From Malaya genurostris (lineage: Eukaryota > Arthropoda > Insecta > Diptera > Culicidae), in the NCBI RefSeq assembly GCF_030247185.1, contig NC_080571.1:15407631-15471630 (forward strand): a stretch of DNA of 64,000 bases. Reading direction: 5' to 3'. A program made the position numbers and the translations under genes. The notes beneath the pieces are model-generated. The model did not search any database, was not told where the DNA came from, and saw only the letters and a program-made list of their open reading frames with translations. Of this stretch, positions 35,330 through 45,940 are shown piece after piece. Positions within the stretch are counted from its first letter, which is position 1. Every line of letters begins with the position of its first letter.

Positions 35330-36166
35330 GTAAGCGATCACAACATCGAATACCGGCCGCGAGGTCAAAGCGTTCATATACCTACACATATCAGTTTCAC
35401 GTCTGCAGTTGCCAGTTCGAAACCATTTTTAATTGTCAGCCATCTCGGTGCGATGCATTATTCACCACGGGCTCTCCGCGGCTTCAGCGAAATTCCGGCT
35501 AATTTAAAAATGTTTTAATGTTGTTTTAAGATCTCGAATTCGCCGCGCTGGGCCTGCTTTGATAAATGCTTGCACCAAACTCCGAGGCCCAACCAAGCAA
35601 GCGAGCACAGAAATATGCAAAAGCCTGCCTGCTTTGCTCACTGACTGGCGAGCAGGCTGCTGATAAGAGATTCGTGAAATGCAGAATAAATCATTGGCAG
35701 CCAGATGAGTGAGCCAAGAGGGTTGTGCGGGGTCCTAAAATGTGCCAAGCTCGGCGGGCCGTGCAAAGTGCATGAAATAATGGCTTAAAAGGCAGACCCT
35801 TATCGCGACAGTATTATCAATGTTTAATTAGCGCGAGTGTTATCAATCGCCGTACAATTTCGGAGAAGCAAAGGTCCTCCCCGGAGCCAGAAACCGGCGG
35901 TGGTCAAACAAGACTCCACAACCTCGGACCGAGGCGAGGCATTTTCGATAATCGATACTTTCGCACTCTTCCCGCTTCGGTTATGCAGCAAAGCAAAGCC
36001 TACTAACTGCTCGCATGGGTTGCAATCGGTTATTAAGTCATTAAGCTGCTCCCTTCATGACCCTAATTTAACGTAGAACCCGCAAATTAGGCGACTGCTC
36101 TACTTGGGCAAACAAACCAAAAAAAAAAATCTTCCTTCGATACAGAACCTACTTGGAAAAGGTTGA

Positions 36167-36229
36167 CGTCTCCGTCGTCGTCGTCGTCGCCATCGCCGTC
36201 GCCATCGCCGTCGCCGTCGTCGTTGTCGG
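36167..36229 (+). repeat. (GTC/GCC)n triplet repeat
   Basis: About 20 triplets of GTC, GCC and ATC type in a row, giving a poly-Arg artefact on the minus strand. Confidence 0.9.
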
Positions 36230-36984
36230 TCATCCACAGATCGTAGCGCTGATAATAGTGATGACGATAATGACGGGATGCTGCAGCTTAAGACCCCATC
36301 GCTTCTGTAGCAGGTCGTGATTGGTCCCGCTTCCTCCTTCACAAGTCGGTTGTGGTTTTTGGCGGAATTGAATTTGAATCGCCGGTCGTTTACTTAAGAT
36401 AGTGGTTTGGAAACGGTGGAAAAATCTGTAATCAGACCAAGTTTCGCAAGTACTATGATTAAGCAAACAACGGCTCGAAAGGCAAATATTTAGTCCTCGA
36501 AAGAGCCCCTCCGAGGGATCTGGGTGATCTGACCTAACCTGATGTGTTTGTTTTAATGGAACTTTAGACGTTGCCATAATGGCCCACTTCGAACATTTAC
36601 GCACAGTGTAACGTGTTTCACACGAAGACGAATTGCTCTAGGGTCAACCTTTCTCATGGATTCGGCTTGTAAAAAACCATCCGAGTCGACATTATTAATT
36701 CCACATAGTTGATAACCGAACCGTTTCCTGGCAAATGATGTTTCTGCTACGGAGATCCGCGCTAATTACACTTTTCGAAGCCTTGTCTGTTCGGCAAAAT
36801 TTCCACCAACCGAAACCAGACCCAGTCAAATAAAACAAACATAGTCACGCATATGTAAAAAAGGCGTACACCGAACAGGATTGTGAAAGTGCAAATTTAT
36901 GACGCACTGTTATCTGTCATTAAATCGTAATTTCTTAATTTTAACCGAAGCAGGCCTGGGCGGGCAAAGTCGGGCGGTCACGTT

Positions 36985-37010
36985 GGAGTAGGAGGAGGAG
37001 GAGGAGGAGT
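36985..37010 (+). repeat. (AGG)n triplet repeat
   Basis: Seven to eight AGG units. Confidence 0.85.
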
Positions 37011-37151
37011 AGGCTCTGATAAAACAAGCACTTACAAGCAACCACACAGTCAACCTGAACTGAACCGAACCGATTGCGAACTCGGAAAGCAGCACCTAAA
37101 AACAGAACCTGAGAACATGACCAACATGATTTATTTCGAAACTTCGCTTTG

Positions 37152-37181
37152 ACGGCGGCGGCGGCGGCGGCGGTGGCGATG
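37152..37181 (+). repeat. (GGC)n triplet repeat
   Basis: Eight GGC units followed by two related triplets. Confidence 0.85.
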
Positions 37182-38094
37182 GTGTATGAATTCGGACCGT
37201 CTTTCCGAAGCACCCAATTCACGCAGGAAAATTTTTGGTTGCCGATCAATTCGCAATGCGCGAGGAGGCCGAAAGCAAATCTTGGGAATTTATGCGAACA
37301 TGGAAACCGACGAGAAAACTCTATAATTATGCGATCGGAGGGAAGAAAGGAGGGGGGAAAGGGGGGAGGGCTTTCAAAACCATAGTCCACTAGCGCAGGA
37401 ATCGAATCCGGTCGTGCTTAGGGACGGACGACGCGGGCTGCCGGCTGCGAGGATATATCGATAATAAAGACCTCATAATGTCAAATTTCGTTAAACAAAA
37501 TGACGTTGAAAAATTAAATAATTGCTTGATTTATTCGGAATTAATGTAGCGCGAGATGGCATAAATCTTGCCACGAACCGACCGCCGGTTACGAGGAGGG
37601 GTATCGTATTCCTTGTTCTCCGGCCACAGCCGATGCCGATCGTCAACAGGAAAAGCCAGGTCCGATGGGCACTAATTTGCATACTTGCTCGTCAAAAAGT
37701 ACCCGAACCTCACCAAATCGCACGGTGTCTTCCGGTATTTTTTTTTTTATTATTTTCGTTACAACACGGCCTTAACACGCTTGACCGAATATTTTACATA
37801 TGGGTGAATTTCAATTGCTGGACCGACTCCAGGAGCGATTTTATCTTCATCATCTTTGACTGAGGCTGAAATGGACGGAGAAATTTGACACAATGATGGG
37901 AAATCAAGGAATTGTATAGCACATGAATTGAAAATGAGAACTTGATAAATTCAAGAGATGCGGACCGAAAAATGTTTGTTAAAAAATGCGTGAAAATTCT
38001 GCAGAACCACTTTCGAAATATGGCACAAGGAACCCGAACTGACACTGTGAATAGTAGAACAAATGAAATGATAAAGGGAGAAAGCTGTTTGAAG

Positions 38095-38539
38095 AGCGAT
38101 CAGGAGATTCCGTGATGATAACACTTTTGAGGATAAACCGCACCGAAAACGGATTTGAAAAAAATACTCCTACTAACCCTCGTTTGGTTTTTAACGTATG
38201 CTGAAAGAGTTTGAGTAGAAGAAGAAGGTTTCAGTGCGTGAAGTGGTCAAAAATGTTGGCATAACGAAAGTAGTTATTTTTCGAATCTGCAACCCGTCAG
38301 TAGCAGTCCGAAACAAATATCATTGATCAGGTCGGAAGTTGTACGATGCAATGGGATTTCGAACTGTATTATCATGGACAACGGAACCTACTTGAAATTC
38401 TGTTAAAAAATTCTAGACAACACACACAAGTATGAAGCCATTTCCGGAACATCGATTCGAATCGAAGAATTTGGTAAGAAAGCTATGGTCTGGCAAGGTA
38501 TTTGTGGCTGCGGTAAGATTTCACTGTTCTGATTACTGC
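38095..38539 (+). pseudogene. Older DD37E-type transposon relic, left part
   Basis: From 38140 on, this stretch follows the coding sequence of the element at 38542-39797 with many substitutions and indels: 'gaggataaaccg', 'ggtttcagt', 'gtacgatgcaatgggatttc' and 'tatcatggacaacggaacct', then a frame with EEFGKKAMVWQGICGCGKIS. It is interrupted by the younger element at a TA. Confidence 0.75.
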
Positions 38540-38541
38540 TA

Positions 38542-39797
38542 AAGACTGTCCCAGAAAGTATGGACGCAACCAAAAACCGCTGCCATTTCGCAATGGTTCA
38601 GAATCTGTCAATTGTTATGGCTGCTTCCTGTTGTTTACACTCTTTTCTAACCACTTGTGCAGTTGTTTATTCGTTTTCATTCGTTTGTTTCGAAATGCGT
38701 GGACTTTCAGCAGAACAACATCGAAAAATTGTGTACAATTGGTGCACAGAACGCGGACTGTCACTGAGAAAGGTTGCAAGAATGGAAGGAGTAAGTAAAA
38801 AAGCCGTGCGAAATGCAATCAGGAAGTTCGGTGAGGATAAACCGAAAACGGGTCAAAAAAAGGCCCTGCTAACCCTCAGTTGGATAAACGTATACTGATG
38901 GCGTTCGAGCAAAAGAAGGAGGTTTCAGTTCAGGATGTGGCCAAAAAAGTGGGCACTTCGAAGTCAAATGTTCTTCGTGCTAAAGAACGTTTGAATCTTC
39001 GAACCTAAAGGAAGCAGAAACAACCAAAACGTATTCCGAAACAAGAAGCTGTACAATACGATTCTTGCTGGAAATTTGAACTGCATAATCATGGATGACG
39101 AAACCTGCGTGAAACTCGATTACAAATTGCCGGGACCACAATATTATACGGTGCGAGAAGGGCAAGTTGTAAACCAGTCCGAGACATCGATTGAAGTCGA
39201 AAAATTTGGTAAGAAAGCTATGGTCTGGCAAGCAATTTGTAGCTGCGGTAAGGTTTCGAAACCCTTCATCACCACTGCTTCAATGAACAGCGAAATATAC
39301 ATCAAGGAATGTTTACAAATACGACTTCTACCCATGATTCGAAGCCACAAGGATGTTGTTATCTTCTGGCAAGATCTTGCTTCTTGCCACTACTCGAAAT
39401 CAACGGTAGAATGGTATACTACCAAAAATGTCAGTTTCGTCCCAGAATACATGAATCCACCAAATTGCTCACAACTTCGACCAATTGTGGAATTTTGGGC
39501 ATTAACGAAGACACATCTTAGGAAACATGTCTCGGCAGCCGAAACCATTTAACAGTTCGAAAAAGATTTGAAAAAGTGTCAAAACTTGTCGCCAAGAAGT
39601 CTGTACGGAATTTAATGAGGAACGTTCGTAAGAAGGTGCGCCAGCTAGTCTACAATGGCTAAGGAGTAAATGTTGAGAATAATATTCTGTTGTTGTAGTC
39701 TAATATTATCAGTATATCGAATAAAATTTGAATATCTAACACTTGTGAATTATTTACAGCGAAATCAAAGTGCGTCCATACTTCCTGGGACAGTCTT
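38542..39797 (+). mobile_element. DD37E-type ITm transposon (ITmD37E-like)
   Basis: A 1256-bp element with about 26-bp terminal inverted repeats (AAGACTGTCCCAGaAAGTAT at 38542 and its complement ending at 39797) and a TA on each side (38540-38541, 39798-39799). The encoded transposase has the spacing of the DD37E group, described in mosquitoes. It landed inside an older relative of itself. Confidence 0.88.
38695..39552 (+). pseudogene. DD37E-type transposase, frameshifted
   Basis: The start at 38695 (MRGLSAEQHRKIVYNW) is preferred over an earlier in-frame ATG because the family-like helix-turn-helix begins here: GLSLRKVARMEGVSKKAVRN at about residues 19-38. The frame breaks near 38860 in a poly-A/C run, continues in another frame through KEVSVQDVAKKVGTSKSNV, and has a stop near 39006. 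The catalytic part at 39076-39552 shows IIMDDETCVKLDY (first D), FWQDLASCHYS (second D) and NPPNCSQLRPIVEFW. The family has glutamate at the position 38 residues after the second D; here that position is valine, with a glutamate one residue later. Inactive by frameshift, stop and probably by the changed acidic residue. Confidence 0.85.
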
Positions 39798-40290
39798 TAT
39801 TTTTGGCTGCGGTAAGATTTCACCACCCCTCGTCACAGTTGCTTCGATGAATAACGAAAAATATGCACAGGTAGAAATGTTTTGGAAATTTACATCTAGT
39901 ATCATGAGCATATTTGGAGCAGATAATTGAATATAAAGTTACATCACAGTTTTATATTCTTCAATATACTTTAACAGCAAAACTAAGCGTTAATTTTAAT
40001 CTACAGTCTTATTATATCAAATTAGTATTGCTTTACAGGTCGTGTAAATTTCATTACTATTTTCTGTGTATCATGGAATGTTTACAAAAATGTCTTCTAC
40101 CTGTGATTCGATACCACACCATCATAAGTCTACTGTCTTCTCATCATATCTTGCGTCTTTCCATTACGGGAAATCAATTCTTAACCCCCAAAAGTGTAAG
40201 TTCCGTTCCAAAAGACGATGAATCGAGATCTTACGGTACTGCTGTACCATTTAATGTCACTACGTTTCTCATACTACACCTATCTACCTC
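39798..40290 (+). pseudogene. Older DD37E-type relic, right part
   Basis: Starts with 'ggctgcggtaagatttcacc', which repeats the last coding stretch before the younger insertion, then reads ISPPLVTVASMNNEKYA. A 200-bp AT-rich block (39875-40070) interrupts it, and similarity resumes with MECLQKCLLPVIRYH and SSVPKDDESRSYGTAV. The duplicated 20-25 nt at 38503 and 39803 suggest a small tandem duplication or two relics rather than one. Confidence 0.65.
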
Positions 40291-40439
40291 CCGAAAACTA
40301 TCACCGATTCTTGCTTTTAGAGTTTTTCAACAAAATTGTTTTCGTCTAGTTTTAGGAAGAGTTTCATAGATTTGATCTGTATCTAACGAGGGAAACAGAT
40401 TGGAAAAATTACATGCCAATGCAATTGAAATGAAAATGT

Positions 40440-40520
40440 TATGAAAACTAGAAACGGGACTCGAACCCATAGCTAGCTCCTAACCGAAGCAATTGCTTTG
40501 CCAATTACGCGATTGTTTTA
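40440..40520 (-). other. tRNA-like remnant (possible SINE head)
   Basis: On the minus strand there is a B-box-like GGGTTCGAGTCCCG and, about 40 nt upstream, an A-box-like TGGCAAAGCAATTGC. The arms do not fold as a full tRNA, so this is not called a tRNA gene. It may be a tRNA-derived SINE piece. Confidence 0.35.
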
Positions 40521-40812
40521 TATGCGAATTCTCAAAGGTATGCGATTTTAGTTTCGTCTTAGAAATCGAGATCTGGTGTTATCCTGATTTTTTTAAGTCA
40601 ACTATTTGTCTTTTCGATTTTTTCAAATCAACCGATTTTCATAAACTTAGATTCAAGTGAAAGGTCTGATTCCAAATTTAATCGTATTCGACTTCTGGTT
40701 CTGGAGTTATAGGGTAAAATGTGCAAAAAATGGAAAACGTGCTATAATTTTGCTCATAGATGTCCGCTCCGATTTTCACAAACTCGGATTCCAACGAAAA
40801 GTCTTCGGATTA

Positions 40813-41689
40813 TACCTTATGATCAAAAAAGAACCGGAATTTTCATTTTAAAACTCCCGCGCTTGTCCAATCGGTAAACTTTTATTCTCTCAACGTTGGC
40901 AACACTTTTGTACACATTCTGTCAAATTTTGACGCATATCGTACGGTTAGTTTTTGTTTGGCGTCTATACAAAGAAGTTGAAAAATTTTTGTGTGGCACA
41001 ACGGCTCGCCTTCGGTCGATTGTTGTGCGGTTTCGACGTCATATTCAATAGATCCACACCTCATCACCAGTTATGATGCATTCGATGAATGTGGGGTCAC
41101 TATCTGCGTTGGAAATCATTTCTTTGGCCACATCAACACGACGCTGTTTTTGAATGAAATTCAGCTTTTTTTGGCACCAGCCGAGAAGCGACCCGTTTCA
41201 AACCCAAAACATCAGTTAAAATGTGTTCGGCTGATCCATAAGAGATGTCCATTAACACAGCAATCTCTCTAATCGGTACAGAACGATTTTGCAACACGAT
41301 TTGCTTCGCCGATCCAATGTTTTCTTCAGTAACAGATGTTGTTGGGCGGCCAGGGATCTCATCATGATCCAAGCTTGTACCACTCGTATGCCTGTGTTTT
41401 TCCTAGACACTAACATTTTCAACGTTTCGGAACACTTAAATCAATTTACAACACAAAATTTGATGCACGCACGTTGTTCGAAATTTTCATCCATTATAAA
41501 AATCGCCACACGAAAATTTTTCAACTTCTTTGTATAGACGCCAAACAAAAACTAATCGTACGATATGCGTCAAAATTTGACAGAATGTGTATAAAAGTGT
41601 TGCCAACGTTGAGAGAATAAAAGTTTACCGATTGGACAAGCGCGGAAATTTTAAAATGAAAATTCCGGTTCTTTTTTTATCATAAGGTA
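40813..41689 (-). mobile_element. Mariner deletion derivative with ~183-bp terminal inverted repeats
   Basis: The arms 40813-40995 and about 41503-41689 are inverted copies with roughly 93% identity, starting TACCTTATGAT at the outer ends. TA flanks both sides (40811-40812 and 41690-41691). Total length is 877 bp, with transposase pieces between the arms. Long arms of this kind are unusual for mariner, whose ends are usually near 30 bp. Probably non-autonomous. Confidence 0.85.
40990..41440 (-). pseudogene. Mariner transposase remnant inside the long-TIR element
   Basis: On the minus strand, from about 41440: KTQAYEWYKLG, then DEIPGRPTTSVTEENI, SYGSAEHILTDVLGLKRVAS and RLVPK, which is the N-terminal DNA-binding half and linker of a mariner (DD34D) protein. 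After a deletion the frame continues with IEYDVETAQQS, a piece normally just behind the first catalytic aspartate. The C-terminal catalytic part is gone. The lineage differs from the Himar1-like copies. Confidence 0.8.
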
Positions 41690-41839
41690 TACAAAAATCC
41701 TTAACTTGTTTCGGATCCGACTTCCAGTTCCGGAGTTCTGAGGTAAAATATGCACAAAAAAATCATCGTAGATGGCAGAACGTATTTTCACAAACTTAAC
41801 ACATGGACTGAAAAGTATAAAAGTATTAACACACGGTTC

Positions 41840-41905
41840 AGGGTTGCGAAATGGTAGCTCGTATGCCCGGAATGCAGGTTCGAACCCTGTCTCTTAACGT
41901 ATCTT
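41840..41905 (+). other. tRNA-like remnant (possible SINE head)
   Basis: Shows TGGTAGCTCG (A-box-like) and GCAGGTTCGAACCCTGT (a well-formed T-arm with B box). The acceptor stem does not pair, so no tRNA gene is called. SINE origin is a guess. Confidence 0.4.
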
Positions 41906-42230
41906 TTTCCAAAAAATCATCTGTTAAGTTTATCATTCATTTGGCTTCTCCTCCGTTTCCACTCAGTCATTTCAAAAGCTGAACTTAGTTATGGCGACTT
42001 TACGACCAACTGAAATGAATAAATAGTTGAAATGAAAGGTTTTGAGTTCTACAGATAATTCCTGAATTTTATTAGAATCCGACTTCATTTTCCGAAAGTA
42101 CAGGATAATGAGCGTGACCATTTTAATTTTGAATCACTTACTTATTTTTCTCAGAGTTGGCTGAACTGATTCTTAAAATATGATTTCAATTCATGACATT
42201 AAACCATCGTTACGATTACTGTGAGAAAAC

Positions 42231-42570
42231 GTGACACCCGCTTGGCAAACATTTTTTTTTCATATTCAAGTGCTCGTGCAAAATTTCGCATAAACTTCCA
42301 TTCAATAAATTTATATACTTAAAACCAATTCTCGAGCTCGGTAAAGTAAAATGCCAAGAAATACACACATTTTTTCTGATTATTCAGTAACCAACTAATG
42401 TGTTTTCCGAGATTCGTTAGGTAGATTTACTGATTTTTCGGTAAAGTGCATATTTTTGCCGAGATTTTGCAAAATCTCGAGTTGATTTCATCCGTGAATA
42501 CCAATCATCCCGAAATCAAATTGCTGAAATTCGGCTAAACAACTGTCATTTTCGTCTTACATGTTCGCTT
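42231..42570. other. AT-rich spacer before the gypsy element
   Basis: No feature seen apart from repeated 'ccgagattt' words near 42405-42480. Confidence 0.4.
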
Positions 42571-42575
42571 GGCAC
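42571..42575. repeat. Target site duplication (GGCAC), left
   Basis: GGCAC directly before the 5' LTR. The same five bases follow the 3' LTR at 49544-49548. A 5-bp duplication fits Ty3/gypsy integration. Confidence 0.92.
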
Positions 42576-42700
42576 TGTAACGTATTGTCGTAACTTGTAT
42601 TGATTGACCTATCTATTACATTGTCTTGTTCTTTACCTTTGTATACAATACAACCTACTATAATAAACATACCATACAGATACAACACACCCAACTTACA
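42576..42700 (+). repeat. 5' LTR, 125 bp
   Basis: Begins TGTAACGTATTG and ends CCCAACTTACA, i.e. TG...CA. It is nearly identical to 49425-49543. Confidence 0.95.
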
Positions 42701-42711
42701 TGGTGTCAGAA
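42701..42711 (+). promoter_or_regulatory. Primer binding site
   Basis: TGGTGTCAGAA directly after the LTR is complementary to the 3' end of a CCA-tailed tRNA. The sequence fits insect or animal tRNA-Leu types ending in TTCTGACACCA; the tRNA identity is from memory of the family. Confidence 0.75.
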
Positions 42712-42894
42712 ATAAATACGCTCGCGAAATTTATTCAATTTTAACATAGTTGTCGTGAGGAAATACCGGCTTGAGATAGCTAGAAGCACTTATTAGAAAC
42801 TCATTGTTCAGTACAAACTGAAGTAGCGAGTGACATCGTATGACAAAGCGTTAATTTAGTGCAACAAAAACGAGATCTATCGTGATCCGACAAC

Positions 42895-45180
42895 ATGGCG
42901 TCGTCTACGGGATTGAAGCCGCCGAAACCAATAGTATTAGGAGAAAATATGGCAGCTCAATGGAAAAGCTGGGTTCGACAATATACATGGTTTTCGACAG
43001 CAACGCAACTGACAGAAAAGTCCGATGAAGTGCAGGCGGCAACGTTCATGAGCGCCATCGGAGAAGATTGTGTTCGGATTTATGATACCTTCGGTCTACG
43101 TCCAGATGATGAAAACAATATTGATATAATTAGGACAAAATTCGACGAACACTTTACACCAAAATCATGCATTACGTCTGAACGGTATAATTTTAATCAA
43201 ATCATTCAACGTGAAGATGAGCAATTTGACAGTTTCGTCACCCGTGTGAAAGAGCAAGCAAAAAAGTGCTCATTTAGTGTACTACATGATTCGCTCGTCA
43301 AAGACCGAATAATAATCGGAATACGGTATACAGCGTTAGTGCCACAGCTATTAAACGACGATTTAACGTTACAAAAAACAATCGAATTGTGTCGTAATTT
43401 CGAATTGACGACAATTCAAACGAAGGCATTGTCTGGAGAGGCTAATGTGGATGCGGTTAAAACTGTAAAGAAAAAAATGACTGGTGTACGTGCAGAAGAT
43501 AAGGAAGAGGTATTCCAATGTAGAAAGTGTGGAAGAAAACACGAAAAACGTTCTTGTCCGGCATTCGGTAGAGCGTGTCGCAAATGCGGACTGTCTAATC
43601 ACTTTGCTGCTATGTGCAAATCGAAAGGTGTTGTACATGCTGTACAAGCATCACAGGATGATGAGCAAGAAACCGACAAAGATTCGGATGAGTTGTTTAT
43701 TGGATTGGTGGAAAATTCGGGGAAGGAAAAGGATTGGCTTGAAGTGGTGAAAATAAACAATAAAAAATTTTCGGTAAAGCTAGACTCAGGCGCCCACTGC
43801 AATGTTGTTCCTCTATATTTAGTTAAACAACTAGGAATCAAATTAAGTGCATCTAAAACGAAATATCTCGTATCGTTTTCAAATCACCGATTGAAAGTAC
43901 TCGGTGAAATTAACCCAGTATGTCAAATTGAAAACAGAAATGATAATATCACGTTTAAAGTAGTTGCAGAGCCTGTGGTGCCAGTGCTTGGCAAAGAAAC
44001 ATGTATTGCTCAACAGTTGATAACTCGAGTGAATACTGTGCAAGAGTTTGATGATTCAGTGTATGAAGGATTAGGCTGTCTGAAGAACTATGTGTATGAC
44101 ATTGATCTGATTTCAAACCCTCAATGGGAAGCGAGACCGGCCCGTCACGTACCTCACAGTATCAGAGAAGCCGTGAAAAAGGAATTAAAATCGATGGAAC
44201 GTCTCGGAGCGATTGAAAAAGTTCATGCACCTACCCCGGTGGTGAACGCAATGGTATTAGTGAAACGAAAAGATAAGATACGTATCTGCATCGACCCGTC
44301 ACAGGTAAATGATAATTTATTAAGACGGCACCACCCTCTCTCTACTATGGAGAAGATAGCAGCCCGACTAAAAAATTCAAAATATTTTACAATTCTGGAC
44401 TGTACAAAGGGTTTCTGGCAAATCAGGGTTACAGAAAGAACGTCTAAATTTTTGGCTTTTGGTACACCTTGGGGTAGATATGTCTGTAAACGGCTTCCTT
44501 TTGGACTGGCATCGGCTCCAGAGGTGTTTCAAAAAGTGATGCACGACACACTTGAGGGAATTGAAGGAGTGGAGTTCTCTATGGATGATATTCTAATTCA
44601 CGCAGAAAGTACCGTAAAACTGGCAAACATTACACAACAAGTTGTAAACAGGCTCCATGCCGCAGGATTGAAACTGAACAGAGACAAATGCTTGTTCAAT
44701 CAAAGCAGTGTAAAATTTCTTGGTCATATCTTAACAAGCGGAAGCTTGAAAGCAGATCCTGAAAAACTGGAAGCCATCGTAAAACTTAAAACACCCTCAA
44801 ACAAATCTGAACTACAAAGGGCACTGGGAATGATAACATACATGGGAAAGTTTGTACCCAATTTGTCTGACGTAACAGTTCCGTTGAGAAGCCTTTCGGT
44901 TAAGGATGTTGATTGGCAATGGGGTAGTGAGCAAGAAGATTCGTTTCAGAAAACAAAAACTCTCATGCAATCACCTCCCATACCTATACTATGATGTGAA
45001 TTTGCCTGTAACACTCTCAGTAGATGCGAGTTCTCATGCCTTAGGAGCTGTTTTATTACAACAAAATCGCCCAGTAGCATACGCATCTAAGGCTTTGACA
45101 TCATCAGAACTAAATTACCCCCAAATTGAGAAGGAGGCTACAGCAATTCGGTTCGCTTGTTCGAAATTCCATCAATATAT
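42895..45180 (+). pseudogene. gypsy gag-pol, first part (gag, protease, RT, RNase H start)
   Basis: The ATG at 42895 opens a 699-codon frame in which gag and pol are fused. Residues 209-221 and 228-241 are CX2CX3HX4C and CX2CX4HX4C knuckles that bind RNA. The protease motif is KLDSGAHCN with DSG at 297-299. RT covers about residues 440-620 with DCTKGFWQI, RLPFGLASAPEVFQ and the catalytic FSMDDILIH (MDD 563-565). Near 44985 a small indel shifts the frame, and RNase H continues in the next frame with TLSVDASSHALGAVL, NRPVAYASKAL and FHQYI, where element A splits it at 45181. RT and integrase motifs look intact, so defects are confined to RNase H and the insertion. Confidence 0.93.
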
Positions 45181-45940
45181 AGGGCAACGGCTCCCTATTT
45201 CATCTGAGCTCCTATTTCCATCCCATCCCTTCACCTCATAACTTTGAACATGAATAATATTTTACAACCTACCGGAAGCAAACTGTGAAATGTTTTAAAA
45301 TTATTTGAAAAGCTACTGTCACACTTTCCTATTGAAAGAAATAGTTTTAAATTCTTCGGTGATCGTTTTTTTCCATATAAAATAAACTCACTTTTCAATT
45401 TAGGACACATTTTCGTCTCAAGATTTACAGTTCGTCACGTTTCTGAATATCTACTAATCGATTCGTCTCAAAACATGATCACTTTTTCGCATAATTACAC
45501 TACCATTGAATGCTGGATGACTTCATAATTAGTAATGTTCACTTGCCACTTGTTTAGTTAACGATTAAAAACTACAAAAATTACCCGACAAGCAATAAAA
45601 GTCTTCAAAAATATGAGATGAAAGTTTTTCACTTCGTTCACTAGATTGCGCTTTGTTTTCATCTCATTTGGTTTCGCAAAGTTGCCAAGTTATCTCATAA
45701 TGTTACAAAACAAAAATTGTTTATCTTCCTCAAATTATCATCAAAAAGTATGTTTTTGGTATCCGTGATATTAGTATAATTATATTATTGATATTAATAT
45801 TTCAATAAAACTGTTTCAGCTTCGAATATTACCAGAAAGAACGTGTTAAATACTAATGAAATAACCATTGTGACAAATCTAGTAGCACTGGTTTCATTCC
45901 GCTATACGCCAACATAACGCTGTGAAGTGTGTGTGTGTGT

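Larger units (their letters stand above)
35330..37790. other. GC-richer unique island with triplet repeats
   Basis: Balanced composition with no transposon motif. It carries three triplet tracts (36167-36229, 36985-37010 and 37152-37181) and a G-rich patch at 37341-37372. Overlapping frames of 60-150 codons on both strands are driven by the triplet tracts and low stop density. Candidate host regulatory or intronic DNA. Confidence 0.4.
40600..42230 (+). repeat. Dispersed repeat family E, interrupted by a mariner derivative
   Basis: Segments such as 'gattttcataaacttagatt', 'gacttctggttctggagtta', 'gattttcacaaactcggatt' and 'gacttccagttccggagttc' recur at 40625-40810 and 41695-41830, with related pieces to 42200. 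It resembles common mosquito repeats with tandem subunits of about 120 bp. The mariner derivative at 40813-41689 sits within it. Confidence 0.6.

Noticed and set aside
36100..37390. Minus-strand frames of 80-149 codons including a poly-Arg run
   Set aside because: Driven by the GTC/GCC, AGG and GGC triplet tracts.
41840..41905. Possible tRNA gene
   Set aside because: The T-arm is good but the acceptor and anticodon arms do not fold; kept only as a tRNA-like remnant.
43369..43841. Frames antisense or out of phase to gypsy gag
   Set aside because: Shadows of the 42895 frame, which has the zinc knuckles and protease motif.
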